Source: Allolobophora icterica (lineage: Eukaryota; Annelida; Clitellata; Crassiclitellata; Lumbricidae). Taken from it: a stretch of 64,000 nucleotides of DNA. The stretch is from assembly GCA_963556255.1 (NCBI GenBank), contig OY744607.1:51945712-52009711 (forward strand). The letters are read 5' to 3'. The position numbers were made by a program, and so were the translations under genes. Numbering within the stretch: the first letter of the stretch is position 1; each line of letters begins with the position of its first letter. Shown in pieces: positions 1-12,711 of this stretch. The notes below the pieces were generated by a model, which was not told where the DNA came from, did not search any database, and saw only the letters and a list, made by a program, of their open reading frames with translations.

Positions 1-62
1 AGACAAGAAGTTGCCTAGAGTAAATAATGTCACCCCGGATCGCATTAATGAGACGCATGTCA

Positions 63-3000
63 CTATTTTTTGCTGCCCCAGAGCCACCCGAGGAATCCGG
101 TCTTCTGGCGCTGTTGTTCCATCTTGTCATCAAGCGATGGAAAGTGGACGTGGTTGAGCGCCAGGTCAAAGAAGACCGGCTTCACTGGAATCGGTTCAAA
201 GTCAGGTGGAACCTGGATGAGGTTTGGTTTCTTCGTAGCAACACTTGCATCTTCAATGTAGTCGTCGAGCCGTTCAATAAGAGGCTACCGACAGAAAGCA
301 AACCGCATTCGATATATAAACTGAAAACAATTTAATCCAGTCCAGTCAAGGACGTTAATACTATACAACAATTCCAAATCATAAACATAATCTCAACTTT
401 TCTAAAGAGTGACTTAAAAGTAAGAGTACAGCACCAGCTTATTCTTGTCAAAGCCTTTCCATCTGCATTCAGCATTAAAAGCCCACCGCTTTACAAAGCA
501 CTTTCTCCAAATTGCTGAGGATGAGGCTTCTTTTACCAAACTTCTTTTACATTAAACTTCACTTACCAGAGCCACGTTAACTTCCCTTACCAGAGCCACA
601 TTAACCTTTGTTTACCAGAGCTACATTATCCTTCATTTACAAAAACCACATTAATTGCTACTAGCACAAGTTTCTGACCCTAACAGATTACATTTATCTC
701 AGAGGAAAAAAATAATAAAAATAGTAAAAACAATTTTCCAAAACACTTTCTCTGTACCAGAACCTGACGAATAGTGGCCAAAACTGGTCATTCTAGATGT
801 TTCTCTCTCACTTTTAATTAGCATTTAAGCCCCCAAGGGATCATATTATGAACCTTGGGGCATAAAAAAAATCTTTGGGACAAATTCACTTGAGCAATAA
901 ACATAGGAAATGAACTGAAGAAGCGCAACCTTTGTAGATGTTGCCTTCGTTTTGTCGGCGAGGTCTTGTGTGTCGAGGATGCTCGATGCGTGAACCGAGT
1001 ACTTCAATCCGTCGACTTCCTTCACCAGGTTCTCAAGAGCGGCAACGTCCTAACAAAATCGACAAAGAAAACACAAACACACAAATATATAAACTGTCAA
1101 AAGGCCAATAAATCTGAGCCATTCCTCAGTTCACCATCAACTCTCTACAAGTCCCATCTGTCCACATTCGCAGTTTCAAATCCATCACGCAAAACTATCA
1201 GCTTCTTTCAATGTTCCAAGATTCAACCTGCCACAGATGGCAAATCACTAACACGACTCTTTCTTTCGTAGTTACGCCTTGCGACTAGCAACAACCTAGT
1301 CTAATGACTTCTATAGAACTGTTCTCACAATGCACAAGTGACCATCGAAGCGCACACACGACCATACGACAGAACATTGATAGTATCGAGTAACAGCATA
1401 TGAAAGACTTGTTCAAGGTCCCTACACAGTGACTACGTATCTCAGTGGAAGCTCAAACCTATACTTTCTGCGCTACAGGTCGAGCGCTCTATCCATTCAG
1501 CAACTGTGACCCACACACTCGCTTACCCAGCAGAACCTCGCTTCTCATTTCTCTCATCTACGAGGCTTCAACCTTGCTTCTCCTATTACAATTTCAGATT
1601 GCAACTTCACTCAAAACAACCATCGATCGACGTCCTGGTCATTATGAAGATCCGACATCTACAGTGCCAGGTATCATAATGCAGATGCCAACTGAAACCA
1701 TCAATAGAACTTAAATGCCAATTCCTCCCAAAAGAAGATGAAATCAATCGACAAAAAGGCAATCAAAGAAACTAATTGATCGGCTCCACCTTTTCTTTCT
1801 TCGCTTCGTCTAACTTGCTTCGCTGATACCCAGCGATCGATTCACGAGCGTAGTCGAGGCTTCGTTCGTATAGAGCGATCGTCTCCCTCCACTTCTTGAC
1901 CGACAAAAATGTCTGTGCCGCATAGAAGCATCTGCAATGTGAAGCATCTGCAATGTGAACGATAAACATTAAAAGCATTCTAGCATTTTACTGTTTACAT
2001 CTGAACACTTAGTTTAACATAAAACCAGAATGTAACAATACAGCGAGACCACTACATGTGCAAATTCAAGAGTTACGTCAAGACAAACTCCCAAGCCAAA
2101 GACCACACGAGGACACATTCCAAGTATAAATGAGGACAAGTGCTAGGCTATATGATGTCAGGACACACTACAAAGCCATACGAAGACACACGATAAGGCC
2201 ATGCAAGAACACAATCCACGGTCATAAGAGGACACAATCTAAGGCCACATGAAGACACCCAAAGGCCATAGCAGGACAAAATCTATGGCTATACAAACTC
2301 TTTGACCATACGAAGACACTCAAAGGAAATATGAAGACAAACTGCAGGGCCATGAGTACAGATTGTAATCCCAAATAAGGATATATATATAATTATATAC
2401 TGTAAGACTACGAGAGAGCCTCGTGTAGGAAAGAAATGCGTTTTAATTAAGAACTGCGATGTTTCGGACAGCTGAAGCATCGTCTTCTCCTCTTGCCTAA
2501 ATGCCTTGTATCCGAGAATCTGGACGTTGATGTCCTGAGCGAGGGACACCTGTTCCTCCAGACCAGGCAGATGTAGGATCTCCGTCAGATTCTGCAGAAC
2601 AGAAATCAACTGTCACAGATTAGCAAGAACATGGAAAACATTATTTCATGCATCAAAGCATTCATTCATCAATACATATGTATGTGTGTAAGTGTGCAAG
2701 TATGTATGAAGGCGCTTATTAGAACACCTTTCAACTACTCATAGAATACACAGAATTGCTGTCTCTGTCAACCTAACACTTTAATGACGAGTATGTACTA
2801 AAAGCGACTGCTGGAAAACCAATGCAGCTCATCGTTAAAGTGTTAACTGATGCTAAAGTCAGATAAAGAAAGAGTTAATGAATAAAAGAACCATGCAGAG
2901 AAGAGTCAACCCTTGTCAGCTCCCACAGACACACCATCCCTAACCCCAACCCAAAGTAGATAAGACCTAAACTTAAGACCCAGTTGTATCCTCCTTATTA

Positions 3001-6000
3001 CCCAGCATGCTCCTACCCAGCTGTATCCTCCTGATTACCTATCATGCTCCTACACAGACCTACGTTTAAGACCCGGCTGTATCATCCTGATTACCCAACA
3101 TGATCCTACTCCGACCTACATTTAAGACCCGGCTGTATCTTCCTGATTACTCAACATGCTCCTACCAGACCTACACTTAAGACCCAGCTGTATTCTCCTG
3201 ATTACCCAACATGATCCTACCCAAATCTATGCTTAAGACCCAGCTGTATCCTCCTGATTACCCAAGATGCTCCTACCCAGATCTACACTTAAGACCCAGC
3301 TGTATCCTCCTGATTACCCAGCATATCCTAACTAGTGGTTCCCTCTCTTCTATCAACCACGAGTCTCCAACAGTAGCCAGTTTGGTGGCTAAAATTTCAC
3401 TTGAAACAATCATCAACTGGTGCTTTCAGCATTCTGATTACAACACCATCAAAGTCATTAGATAAGACATTTCAACTGGGCTTCTACAGATCATAATTTC
3501 TGACAATGGTTTCACCTCAAGCGACCGTTGACCGATGATGTCCAGTGAATTGCGACAACGGTGCTACAGAAGTCCAGAAATTCGATCAGATTCTCGACCT
3601 CAGATCGTAACTAGACTTGGACTAATATTGAGAGGGACAATGGAAATCATTTATTCGTACCCATCGCCACCAATTGGGACGGCATCAGGAACTGATGATG
3701 ATGACATGGGAAGGGTAGAGAGGGTAGATGTACCTGAATAATGACGTCGTAGAGGCGAGCGAAATCCTGCGGCCGATTTTTCTTCCCGTCTTCTTGTTTT
3801 CCGTTCTTGAGGGATTCGATCATCAGCAGATTGCGTTCCATCGTATTCATCTGTCTCAGGTAGGCCAGGTAGGTGTGCAGGTAGATGGCATTCGACACCT
3901 TCCCTTCCACTGGCTGTCCACGGATAGCCGCTCGGAAAATCTATGCAAAACATAATAATCGTAGTTGCGAATATAATCATCGTTTATGTGAAAACCGCAG
4001 AGCTTAGAAATAAAACTGAAAATTTACACAAGAACTAAAACAATTTTGTTTTACCCATCATGATTACAAAATGCTCTGGAAATATTAAAGGGTCGTAGGC
4101 CTCGATAAACTTTAAGCCATTAGTTGCAATGGTTGGGCTGTACACAAAAGCGGAAGTCAACGACTTCTAACACTGTATTTTTAATGGCTGAACATTGTCT
4201 TGTCAACGAGCTTTAACAGTATCAGGTTTCGCAAAATAAATTTCTGACAACAGTTACATTACAATTACAGAGTAAAGTAAACGAACATTATTTATGTAAC
4301 TGACTCTCAACACGAAGCCATCTGTCGACTGAAATCTGTCGGTTGGCTCTACGTGCACGCGTGGGCCGGCCCCTGGTCACTCTTCCAGTTAACTGTGCGC
4401 TGTTTTGCTAAATTTCAGTTCTTAATGAGAATTAACATCTCAGAGGCTACTGTGCAGAGGGCCTCCATTTAGCGTTGCTCTTTGGCTGTTGCTATATAAA
4501 TGTCCAATCACAATCACAATGATAATAACAACAGCATCAGTTTATCTGGTTTTGAACCCTGGAGAGACAAGGCAAATATATTGCCAATATGCTACACATA
4601 AAGTCCTATATTTGGACTATTAGAGATTTATTCTGATAATACTGTAATTAACTGGAATAAATCTAAGGATCCTACACATGCACACATGCATACGTACATA
4701 CATACAATGCTACTATATATGGATGGTACAGTTGGCATGTAACTACACAAGTCTCAGAGAAGAACTGCATAAATATCTGATTACAGATACATTATGATTA
4801 CAGCCTAAAGTAACTGAAAGTTATTTACATAGCACCTTTGATAGAGAAAGAGTGATGGCTCACCGGGTCGTCTTTAAGTTCCTCCTTGACCGACTGCTGA
4901 GCCTCGATCAGTTCCTTGAGGATGCTCTCGTACAGCGACAGCTTCAGTTCAATGGATGCAGCCTCCGACAGCTGCTTGGCGTTCTGCTGGATGCTCAGCA
5001 GCAGCAGCCGAACCTGTTCGTTCTTGACTGGAATCGAACGACCCAACCAGATGACCTCTGACAACGTCACCGCCTGACGCTCACGAGTCTTCTCTATCAG
5101 CTCCTAGACAAACGACATCATCATCGTTACTGTTATGTATAATTATTACTCATTACTGTTGTGCCCTATATATAAAAGAGGCAGCCATGGGTATGAAGTG
5201 TTAGTGACTTCATTTTCTTAGCCTCGGCATACGAGGACAGGTGGCCAGTCCTCTCCCTTGCCATCTCATCTTCCCACCATCAGTGTATGGTCAGTGTACT
5301 CATTATGAACCAAATTTCTGCCCTGGCAGGGATTTGAAGCCCTGACCTCTCAACTGACAGTCCAGCACGCAAACCACTACACTATTGTTATTACTAATAC
5401 TAATATTACACCTTTAATATTAATATGAATATATTATGATTATTAACACAATTATTAGTAGTATTATCAGTAGTATTATTTAAAATCACAGTTACTGTGC
5501 CAAAACGTTGGATTATTATTATTAATATTATTATCGTTATCATTATTATTATTATTACACGCATGTTCATTCAACTAATGATATGGATCACAATAAAACG
5601 TATAACATGGAATAAGATTTTGCTAGAACCGTATGCTACATGTGTCTCTCCCTACAGGATTATTCATTCAGTTCTATATTCAAATCTAATCTCACCCTTT
5701 TTTGGGTCGTACTAAATCCCATTTGGCACTCTAAAGCAGGTCACAGATGGTTTAATTTGGCTACAACACGACAAGACAGACCTCATCAAAATCCAAAGGC
5801 AGGGAGACCAAACAACACTGCATTTTTAGTCCAGACCCTACAAGGATCAACGGAGAGTTGAAAGAACTCCGATGAAACTCACGTCAAGCCTTGAAGTCAT
5901 CGGATCCTCACGTCCGACTTCCATCCTCATCCGGATGAGGTCGTCGGCTGCGGACTTGTCTCCGATGTTGTACTCACAGTAGCGAATGTTTGGCGAGATC

Positions 6001-9000
6001 TCCTGACATCTCTGTTGGTACGTCTCCTTCGACTCATCACTCACCGCTTCGGCCAATTTCTCGTAGATCGTCCTAAAGACAGAAGTTCTCTCCTTAATCA
6101 ACGACTTGTTGCAGGTGAACAAGAAGACTGGAGAAAATTTTTTAAATTTATTTAATATTAGGAAAACTTTCTTTCACATTTCTTTTGATAATGCTAATAA
6201 TAACAATACTGCTACTAATAAAAATATTAATAACAATAATACTGACAATAACAAAATAAAACTAATAAAAATAATACAAATTTTTAAACTACTACTACTA
6301 CTAATAATAACACTAAAATACTGCTAATAACATCACCTAATAATAATACTAACAACAATAATAATATTAACAACAATAAAACAAATAAAAGTACAAATAT
6401 AAAAATACCAATAATACTACTAATGATACTACTAGTTAGTAATAATAACATTAACTTAAGCTGCATCTCTTTTGATCAGTTTCAAAGGCAACACAATAGA
6501 TGTACATAAAAATTGCTCAACTCACGTACATACGTTCAATACAAAATGACAAAGATCAGAAGAGACACTAAAACCCACTTAGCCTCGCTGAAATTCTCCA
6601 TCGCATGTCTCCAGTCTTCCGACTCAAAGTCGAGCAGACCCCGCATCCACGAGGTGTATGCCTACACAACAACAAAGCATACTTCAGTAAAATTACCTTG
6701 AGAAACAACAGGACCTCATAGACAAAGATTTTAATTATTCATTACACATTTATATTAAGCAGCTCTATCCAATCCACTGACCATTCATCAAGGATTCCAG
6801 ATGAATGTCATCAGCTTATCTGTACTACCACGTTTACCATTACCGGTCCCCTACCTGTGCTACTACCATCGTATTATGCATTCATTATGTGTCAATTGTA
6901 CCTAATACCTATGTATCAATCGATGGCACTGAGCAACTGCGAGTGAAGGACTTGCTCAACGTCCCTACACAGTAACTGTCTCATGGGAGGAGGAATGAAC
7001 CTGTACTCTTCACGCTACAAGGTGAACACTCTAACCAGTCAGCCATCATGTCCCATAAAAGCCGACATCTTACCGATCAAAATTTACCTGTAAACGTCAA
7101 AGCTCACCTGTACTTCTAGTTTTGTGCGAGCGTCGTAACTGCCTCCTTCGCTCAGCGTCTTCAGTTCATCTGCGTGCTTGACGGCTTTTCGCAGACGACT
7201 GATCATGTGGAACTTTTTCCTCGGCTCTGTATTCGCCTCTGATTTCAACTGCATGGCAAACGCCCAGGCGCGTTCAGCATCAACCAACGGCAAATACAAA
7301 CACCTGCACAGACATTGTTTGCACAAACAGGTAAAGTCAAGAAATGGTTCCATCATTATTATATAATTATTTTTTATTTATTTTTTACGCATTACACAAG
7401 GTACATATAACCCCTCGGGACTGAAAATGAATCTGGAAAATTGTTACTGTTTGGGTTGGCTATTATTATTTGTATTATTATTATTATTTGTATTATTATT
7501 ATTATTATTAGTTTTTTGTCCAATGTACCAAAGATTCCTCGGGACTTAAGATGGCTCCAGATAACTGTTACTGTCTGGGTTGGCCAAGACTCATCAGGTC
7601 TCGGCAGAGAGAAAGTGCTTTGAAAGGCGACTGCATTACATGGATCATAACCGAGAGGTGCTGGAAAAGATGGCATGTTACTCTAGAATCTCCAGATACA
7701 TGGGTGAGGCGACCAAGCTTCGGGATAAAGTGGAGGCCAGCATTGTTAACAGGACTCAGAGTTTCGAAGACTGGCAGAACAAAATGATACTGCAGCAGGA
7801 GTGGTTTGTACTTGGCTCATTATTATTATTAATATTTTTATTATTATTATCATCATAAGAAGAGTAAAACAATTATGTCCTCTCTAGTAGTGGCAGGTTG
7901 CTTGTTTTGCTGTCTGTCTGCAGTTTTCTGTTACAAGAATTTGTCATTGGCGTAAATGGCAAGTCCTGCGATGTACTGGTCCTGTGGCCAGAACCTTCGG
8001 ACATATTCGTCCATTGCCGGCTCAAGGGCTGAAACCCGGGCAACAGTTGCTCTCCTACACCGAAAGCTCTGGAGTACCTAGTGGAATATTACGTACTCAG
8101 AAGCTTTAGGTGTACTTGGAACTGTACTAGTACTTCAAAATGTGGCTCTACACTTGAGGACAATACAGGTGAAAGTAAAAGCAGAGATAGTTCTAGTAAT
8201 ACAGGAACAAGGTGGCCGACTGGCTAGAGTCGAGTACAGATTCGATCCTTCTCCTCCCATGAGATGGTTACTGTGTAAGGGCCTTGAGCAAGTCCTTCAC
8301 TCACAATTGCTCAGCGCCATCGACTGATGCTTGGTCATTAGATACAGGTGGCGCATAATGAATGCATAATACAAAGGTAGTGGCACAGGTAAAAGGAAAC
8401 ATCATAGTACAGGTAATCTGATGACATTCACCTAGGATCCTTGAGTAGTTCCAGTGTGATTTTCTTCGGCTGGACCTTGTGCTTTGTTCCCTGGGGAAAA
8501 TGTAACACCTTCCGAATCCTTCGTATCCGACGGGCGCAGTACTGCCTGCAAAGCCAAGACATTCAGTAACAAACATCAGAACAGTCATACAGTGCCTTTA
8601 TGGCACCTCTCCAAACTGCACAGGTCCGACGAAGTATTACAATTTCTGTTACCAGTAAACAGGTATCAGACAATATTCTATCCATCAGCAAAAGACCTAA
8701 TCCATCGAACCTGTGGCACGTCCGTCCAAAGTGACATGCGTACAGATTCTTTGGGCACAAGGAATTCAGCGTGTCCCCAAAATTTCAAACTTCGAAATAC
8801 CCAATTACTCTAGGAACCCTAGGTCCGTAGAGTAATGGATAACACACTGGCATGAAGAGTCGAAGGTACCAGACCCCCGTAAGGTTTTTTCAGCCTTCCA
8901 CTCGCTAGGTGGTGGTGGTTAAATGAATAGAATGGCCATCTTGGCGCCGTGTGGCTGCCGCTTAAATACAGTTATATTCGACTCCTGTAAAACTGTTATC

Positions 9001-10450
9001 ATGTGCTTCTACTACTACACATGTATGTAAGGAGCCCTGCGTGGCTGCTGTTTCTACTATGTGTATGTTTACTGTAAAGCGCAGTGCGTTTGCAGGCGCT
9101 TAATTAAAGAACATATTATTATTATTTTCGTTTACGAAGGATTTTATTTTTACGCTTTTCTAAAAGCATCTTTGAAATAATGTCCTCTATATCATTTTTT
9201 GTCACGCTTTGTCAATTAATACCTATATGAGAAATATAATTATATACTGTGCAAAATTCTCTCTCTCCCTCCCCTCCTTCTCTCCCTTCCTCCATCTCTC
9301 AGTCGAAGGCTTCATCAGAGAGTGCTGAGGAATCTTTTGCCTCAGAAAAGTTCCGAAATAGTGCACCATTTTAATTCTTTAATGACGACAAGTATTGGTT
9401 TCACGGTTGCTTTTAGTGCCACCTAGTCTGTAAATGTTAATCACCATAATCGTAATTACTCAAATGCCTCCTCAGAGAAGCTCCCTGCATAACAACAGAA
9501 TGGTCTTCAACTGCTGGCGAAATAGACCAAAGAAAGGACAAGAAGCTCATGTCGCAGTTATTACATATAGAAAAATCTAATCTAATCTAAATAAAGAACA
9601 ATTATGAGGCATCAGGATTCGATCTGTGAACTCGGTGACGAAAGGCCTCACCTGTAGCGCTGGTAGTCACCATGTCGCAGACCGTGCTGCAGCTGCGCCT
9701 CCTTCACAACCTGCAAGACTACAAACGACAAAGAGCAAAATAAACCCTATGCACAGGGACGGTGAACTCCATGCACTATATCCCCAGCAAATTAGTTGAG
9801 GGGTGAGTTATGAAAACGCCTGGCCTGCTACAGGAGTTAATCAGTTGACTTGCTGTTTTGCAGATTCTTCATCTGCTGGTGTAAGGTTTACGTTTTGCAA
9901 GGAAAACTACCCCTACCACAAATAGATGAAATTATCGCCCCAACATCAGCTTAAAAACAGAGAGGACTATTTATTTACTACTTGCTACTTAACAAATGTT
10001 CAAATCTTATTTCCTGGTAGATGCAGTAAGTCTGATACACGTTAGGTAACAAATCAGATGATTTCCAATTCCCTTAAAAAGTAAACAGAAACCTTCCCAC
10101 AAACTTATGTCTCAACATAATTAATGAGATCGTAAATGACTGCATATCAAGAACAATGCCACTAATGAAACCGATTATATCTCAGTTTTCCAGTGACTGT
10201 CATCTGCCTGCAGCTGCTACCATCTGGCGTCCACGCCGGCGTTTCTGCAGTCGTGTACCAGATGCAAGCAGCTAACAGTCTAAAAAGTAATTTCTGAGAC
10301 TATAATACAGCGCGAGACTGAAGCATATTTCGAAAGCTTGATTGGTATTGCACCTTCGAGGGTGAAAGATTCCTTCAGATTTTCTTTATCTGCCGCCGTC
10401 TGCGGATCGTGATCATTTTCTGCCATGTTATCACGTTCTGCATCCGCCAT
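63..10450 (-). CDS. SRP68: Signal recognition particle subunit SRP68, complete, 12 exons
   Basis: SRP68 binds 7SL RNA and pairs with SRP72 in the signal recognition particle, which targets ribosomes to the ER. Exons, 5' to 3' on the minus strand: 10450-10354, 9718-9652, 8545-8432, 7303-7108, 6661-6579, 6072-5883, 5103-4864, 3940-3734, 2591-2497, 1931-1790, 1049-930, 284-63 (stop TAG 65-63). All phases close, giving 590 residues; the human protein is about 627. Family signatures seen: HGLRHGDYQRYRQYC (about 45-59), DAERAWAFAMQLK (about 100-112), SPNIRYCEYNIGD (about 212-224), HLPGLEEQ (early in exon 9), and the C-terminal PVKPVFFDLALNHVHFP (about 550-566). The N-terminal half is the TPR-like RNA-binding domain and the C-terminal half is the SRP72-contact region in known homologues. 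The start MADAERDN is the first ATG of the first coding exon. Intron 9 uses a GC donor at 2496-2495. The N-terminus lacks the glycine-rich stretch of the mammalian protein. Confidence 0.95.
1373..1510 (-). repeat. SINE family A copy
   Basis: Minus-strand copy: B-box-like GGTTTGAGCTTCC region and GTGTAGGGACCTTGAACAAG. Confidence 0.6.
2495..2497 (-). other. Non-canonical GC splice donor, SRP68 intron 9
   Basis: The exon ends ...AAGGCATTTAG and the intron starts GCAAGAGG. Only this cut restores the SRP68 frame (KAFR then CFYAAQ, matching human KAYR-CF). The flanking AG|GCAAG fits the strong-consensus context known for GC-AG introns. Confidence 0.85.
2930..3335 (+). repeat. SRP68 intronic minisatellite, ~55-bp unit
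   Basis: AAGACCCAGCTGTATCCTCC then TGATTACCCAACATGCTCCT repeats about six times. A second, ~30-bp array (AGGACACA...AAGGCCATA) lies at 2110-2340. Confidence 0.9.
5185..5395 (-). repeat. SINE family B copy
   Basis: Minus copy: GTAGTGGTTTGCGTGCTGGA then GGTCAGGGCTTCAAATCCCT and a TTAGCCTCGGCATACGAGG (plus strand) tail. Confidence 0.75.
6180..6465 (+). repeat. AAT/ACT-rich degenerate microsatellite in an SRP68 intron
   Basis: Interrupted AATAAC and ACTACT runs; no gene. Confidence 0.9.
6912..7060 (-). repeat. SINE family A copy
   Basis: Minus-strand copy: ACTGGTTAGAGTGTTCACCT then GGGACGTTGAGCAAGTCCTT. Confidence 0.75.
7580..7858 (+). other. Unrecognised coding-like open frame inside an SRP68 intron, antisense
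   Basis: A 92-codon frame runs antisense to SRP68. Its middle (RRLHYMDHNREVLEKMACY... and ...EASIVNRTQSFEDWQNK) looks like an amphipathic helical protein rather than noise. Upstream is an AG-ending tract (CTCGGCAG at about 7597), and downstream it runs into an ATT microsatellite. I do not recognise the family. It could be an exon of a nested gene, a transposon ORF fragment, or chance. Confidence 0.2.
8205..8380 (+). repeat. SINE family A copy
   Basis: GCCGACTGGCTAGAG, GATTCGATCC, then GGCCTTGAGCAAGTCCTTCA and CAGCGCCATCGACTGATGC. Confidence 0.75.
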
Positions 10451-10724
10451 CTTTGAAACACAACTAACTCTGCACCAAAGAGATAATATCCTCAGAGTCT
10501 CATTCTAAAAATCTTACAATATACCATTAGCGAGTCACAATCTTACCAAGTCTTTTGAAAAATAATACCGGTGCAAAATTATACGCCAGCATTTCAGAAC
10601 CACTTCTGATGGATGCAGAACCTTGGAAATATAAAGAGAAACCTATTCTCATGACTGTCTCTGTTTTAAATATAAATGGCTACTTAAAAGTTAAACAAAA
10701 CAAAAAAGGATAGAGCACCATGCA

Positions 10725-10985
10725 GGCATGGATGGAGTCGTAATCGTGATCGTAATCGTAATCTTCAATTTTCTAAAGCGCCACTGTAAAGCTGAGTGCA
10801 AAGCACCAGCTTATTCACGAGCACTGCGACGCATCCGAGGGGTTGTCCAGAAATCGATGTCCGTTGGTGGTCCGAGTCCGGATGCTAGTGAAATCAGAGA
10901 GAGGCAGAGCAGCTGTTACGGAGGGTTTCGTTGAGAACGAGATAGCTTGGAAGGCAGAGGATCCGATGGATTAGGATAGGAAATT
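10725..10985 (+). repeat. Dispersed repeat, copy 1
   Basis: About 220 bases starting TCGTAATCGTAATCTTCAAT match 12345-12560 with roughly 80-85% identity by eye. The shared core includes GCACCAGCTTATTCACGAGC. No protein is recognised; likely the 3' or 5' part of a transposon. Confidence 0.6.
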
Positions 10986-11313
10986 CTGAAGAGGTGAGTT
11001 TTTCGTTTGGAGTGGAAAGCCTGTGGGGTGATGAGTAGAGGAGCCCGAGGTAGATGACGACGAATGAGTGGCGGTTTTGGCGGAGGAACTGAGAAAATGC
11101 GGAATTCGGGAGGAAGTTCGTTCCAGAGTTTAGGTGCAGTTTGGGATATGGATCGGTTGGAGAACTTTAGGCGAGTAGTTACTGGAGGACGGGAGAGAGT
11201 GAGATATATATGGATGAACGGGTAGACCGGGGTGGCTGGATAGTGAAGAGTTCGCGAAGATACTTTGGCTGGGAGTACTGTAGTGTGTTGTAGGTTAGCG
11301 ACAAGACTTTGAA

Positions 11314-11604
11314 GTGGATTCGATCAGGGATTTTCAGAATCACTATACTGTACTACGGTACTTCAAGGAGGATAAACAGTTGTTAATGCTATACACAGGT
11401 GTGGCGGAAATGGATTTCCGTTCTACTTTTGTTATGGAGTTGGTAGGGTTTTTGGCTGAACTTTCGAGCGATTTGATGGCCGGGCTGGGCTTTGATAATT
11501 ATGTATGTACGCCAAAGGCGGTGGCGATCGAACTTTTTGGTGTTCGCCAAGACATTGGACCTTGTATTAAACTGTGTAATTTCGTCTGCACCATTTCCGG
11601 CTAA
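11314..11604 (+). pseudogene. Possible transposase fragment
   Basis: A 96-codon frame contains FKEDKQLLMLYTGVAEMDF, which resembles the DDxxxxxYTGxxxxxxF motif near the start of Harbinger/THAP-type DDE transposases. No catalytic residues are present. Weak support. Confidence 0.2.
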
Positions 11605-11619
11605 CTTTAGGCACTATCT

Positions 11620-12040
11620 GTCTGTTTCTGATGCTATGGAGGTTAATTTTGTTCGCTATTAAGGTTTCGCCTGTATAATTGTTGGCTGATATTCTCTTAA
11701 TTCAGCCTTGCATTTTAATAAGATTTCCTAGGTGGCGAAAATTCGCCAGTTCGCTTGGCTTGACCTATGTTCGCCAGTAGTAGGAATCGCCGCCTGTAAA
11801 TGGTAATTATATATAAGGACCTTGTATAGAGCAAGCGTTTTGTTCGGTTCTGGTCTGTTCGCTCTTCTTCGTGGATATTCGTATGGATTGTTGACATTAT
11901 ACCTCTTCGTGGATTTTACGTATTTTCGTGCAGTAGTAGATGTACAATTTATTGCAAGAAGAAGAATCTCGGTCGTTGTGAAATAAAAGAGTTTAAATTT
12001 ACGGCGAAAACAGTCTTTTCTTATTTTAAGTCTTTGGCCA
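11620..12040 (+). mobile_element. Solo-LTR-like segment
   Basis: No gene. It holds a TATA-like ATTATATATAAGG (about 11806) and an AATAAAAG (about 11986) about 180 bases later, the promoter/polyadenylation spacing expected in an LTR. Short GGCGAAAATTCGCC palindrome at about 11733. Boundaries and duplications not found. Confidence 0.25.
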
Positions 12041-12179
12041 AAAAGCCGAAGCCGAGCTCAACGGATATTAGCGACGGTCGTGAGGCATCCTGAAGTCGCG
12101 CCTCGAGCCGTCGGCTGCCTCATCGGAAACACCTTACAGAAGTCCGGTCCCCTGGAAGTAGTAATTCGCGACACAGGCT

Positions 12180-12345
12180 ACCCTTGTTACAAGGATTCAA
12201 AAAAGGGAGAAATACCAGAAGACTGGGCGAAATCGACAAGTGTCCCTATATACAAAAAAATGAGATCTACAAGACTCCAAAAACTACAGACGCATTAGCT
12301 TACAAAGCATTCCAGGAACAGTTTCACCAAAATGATATGTAGGCC
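12180..12345 (+). pseudogene. LINE reverse-transcriptase remnant
   Basis: Conceptual translation KGEIPEDWAKSTSVPIYKK followed by a broken LQKLQTH and SRNSFTKMIC matches the IPEDW...VPIYKKGD...NYRGI segment just ahead of the reverse-transcriptase core in LINE proteins. Frames are disrupted. Confidence 0.5.
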
Positions 12346-12560
12346 CTAATCGTAGTCGTAATCTCCAATTTTCTAGAGCGCCACCGTAAAGCTGAGCGCA
12401 AGGCACCAGCTTATTCACGAGCGCTGCAACGTATCCGATGGGTTATCCAGAGATGGATGTCACTGGTGGTCCAAGTCCGATTTCCAGAGAGACCAGGGAG
12501 AAGCAGAGCAGATGTTACGGCGGGTTTCGTTGAGGACGAGAAGGCTTGGAAGGCAGAGAA
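12345..12560 (+). repeat. Dispersed repeat, copy 2
   Basis: Second copy of the 10725-10985 repeat, sharing CACCAGCTTATTCACGAGCG and the GTTACGG...GGGTTTCGTTGAG stretch. It directly follows a LINE reverse-transcriptase remnant. Confidence 0.6.
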
Positions 12561-12711
12561 TCAGATGGACCACCGTCGGCCGTCGCTCACTGAGTTTGAG
12601 TTAGACTCCATTCACTCCAAGACGATAGACGAACCTGGAGCCAGACCATATTTACCTAATTGAGATCACTTTAATTTACTTACCGTGAATTGAGATCACT
12701 TTAATTTACTT

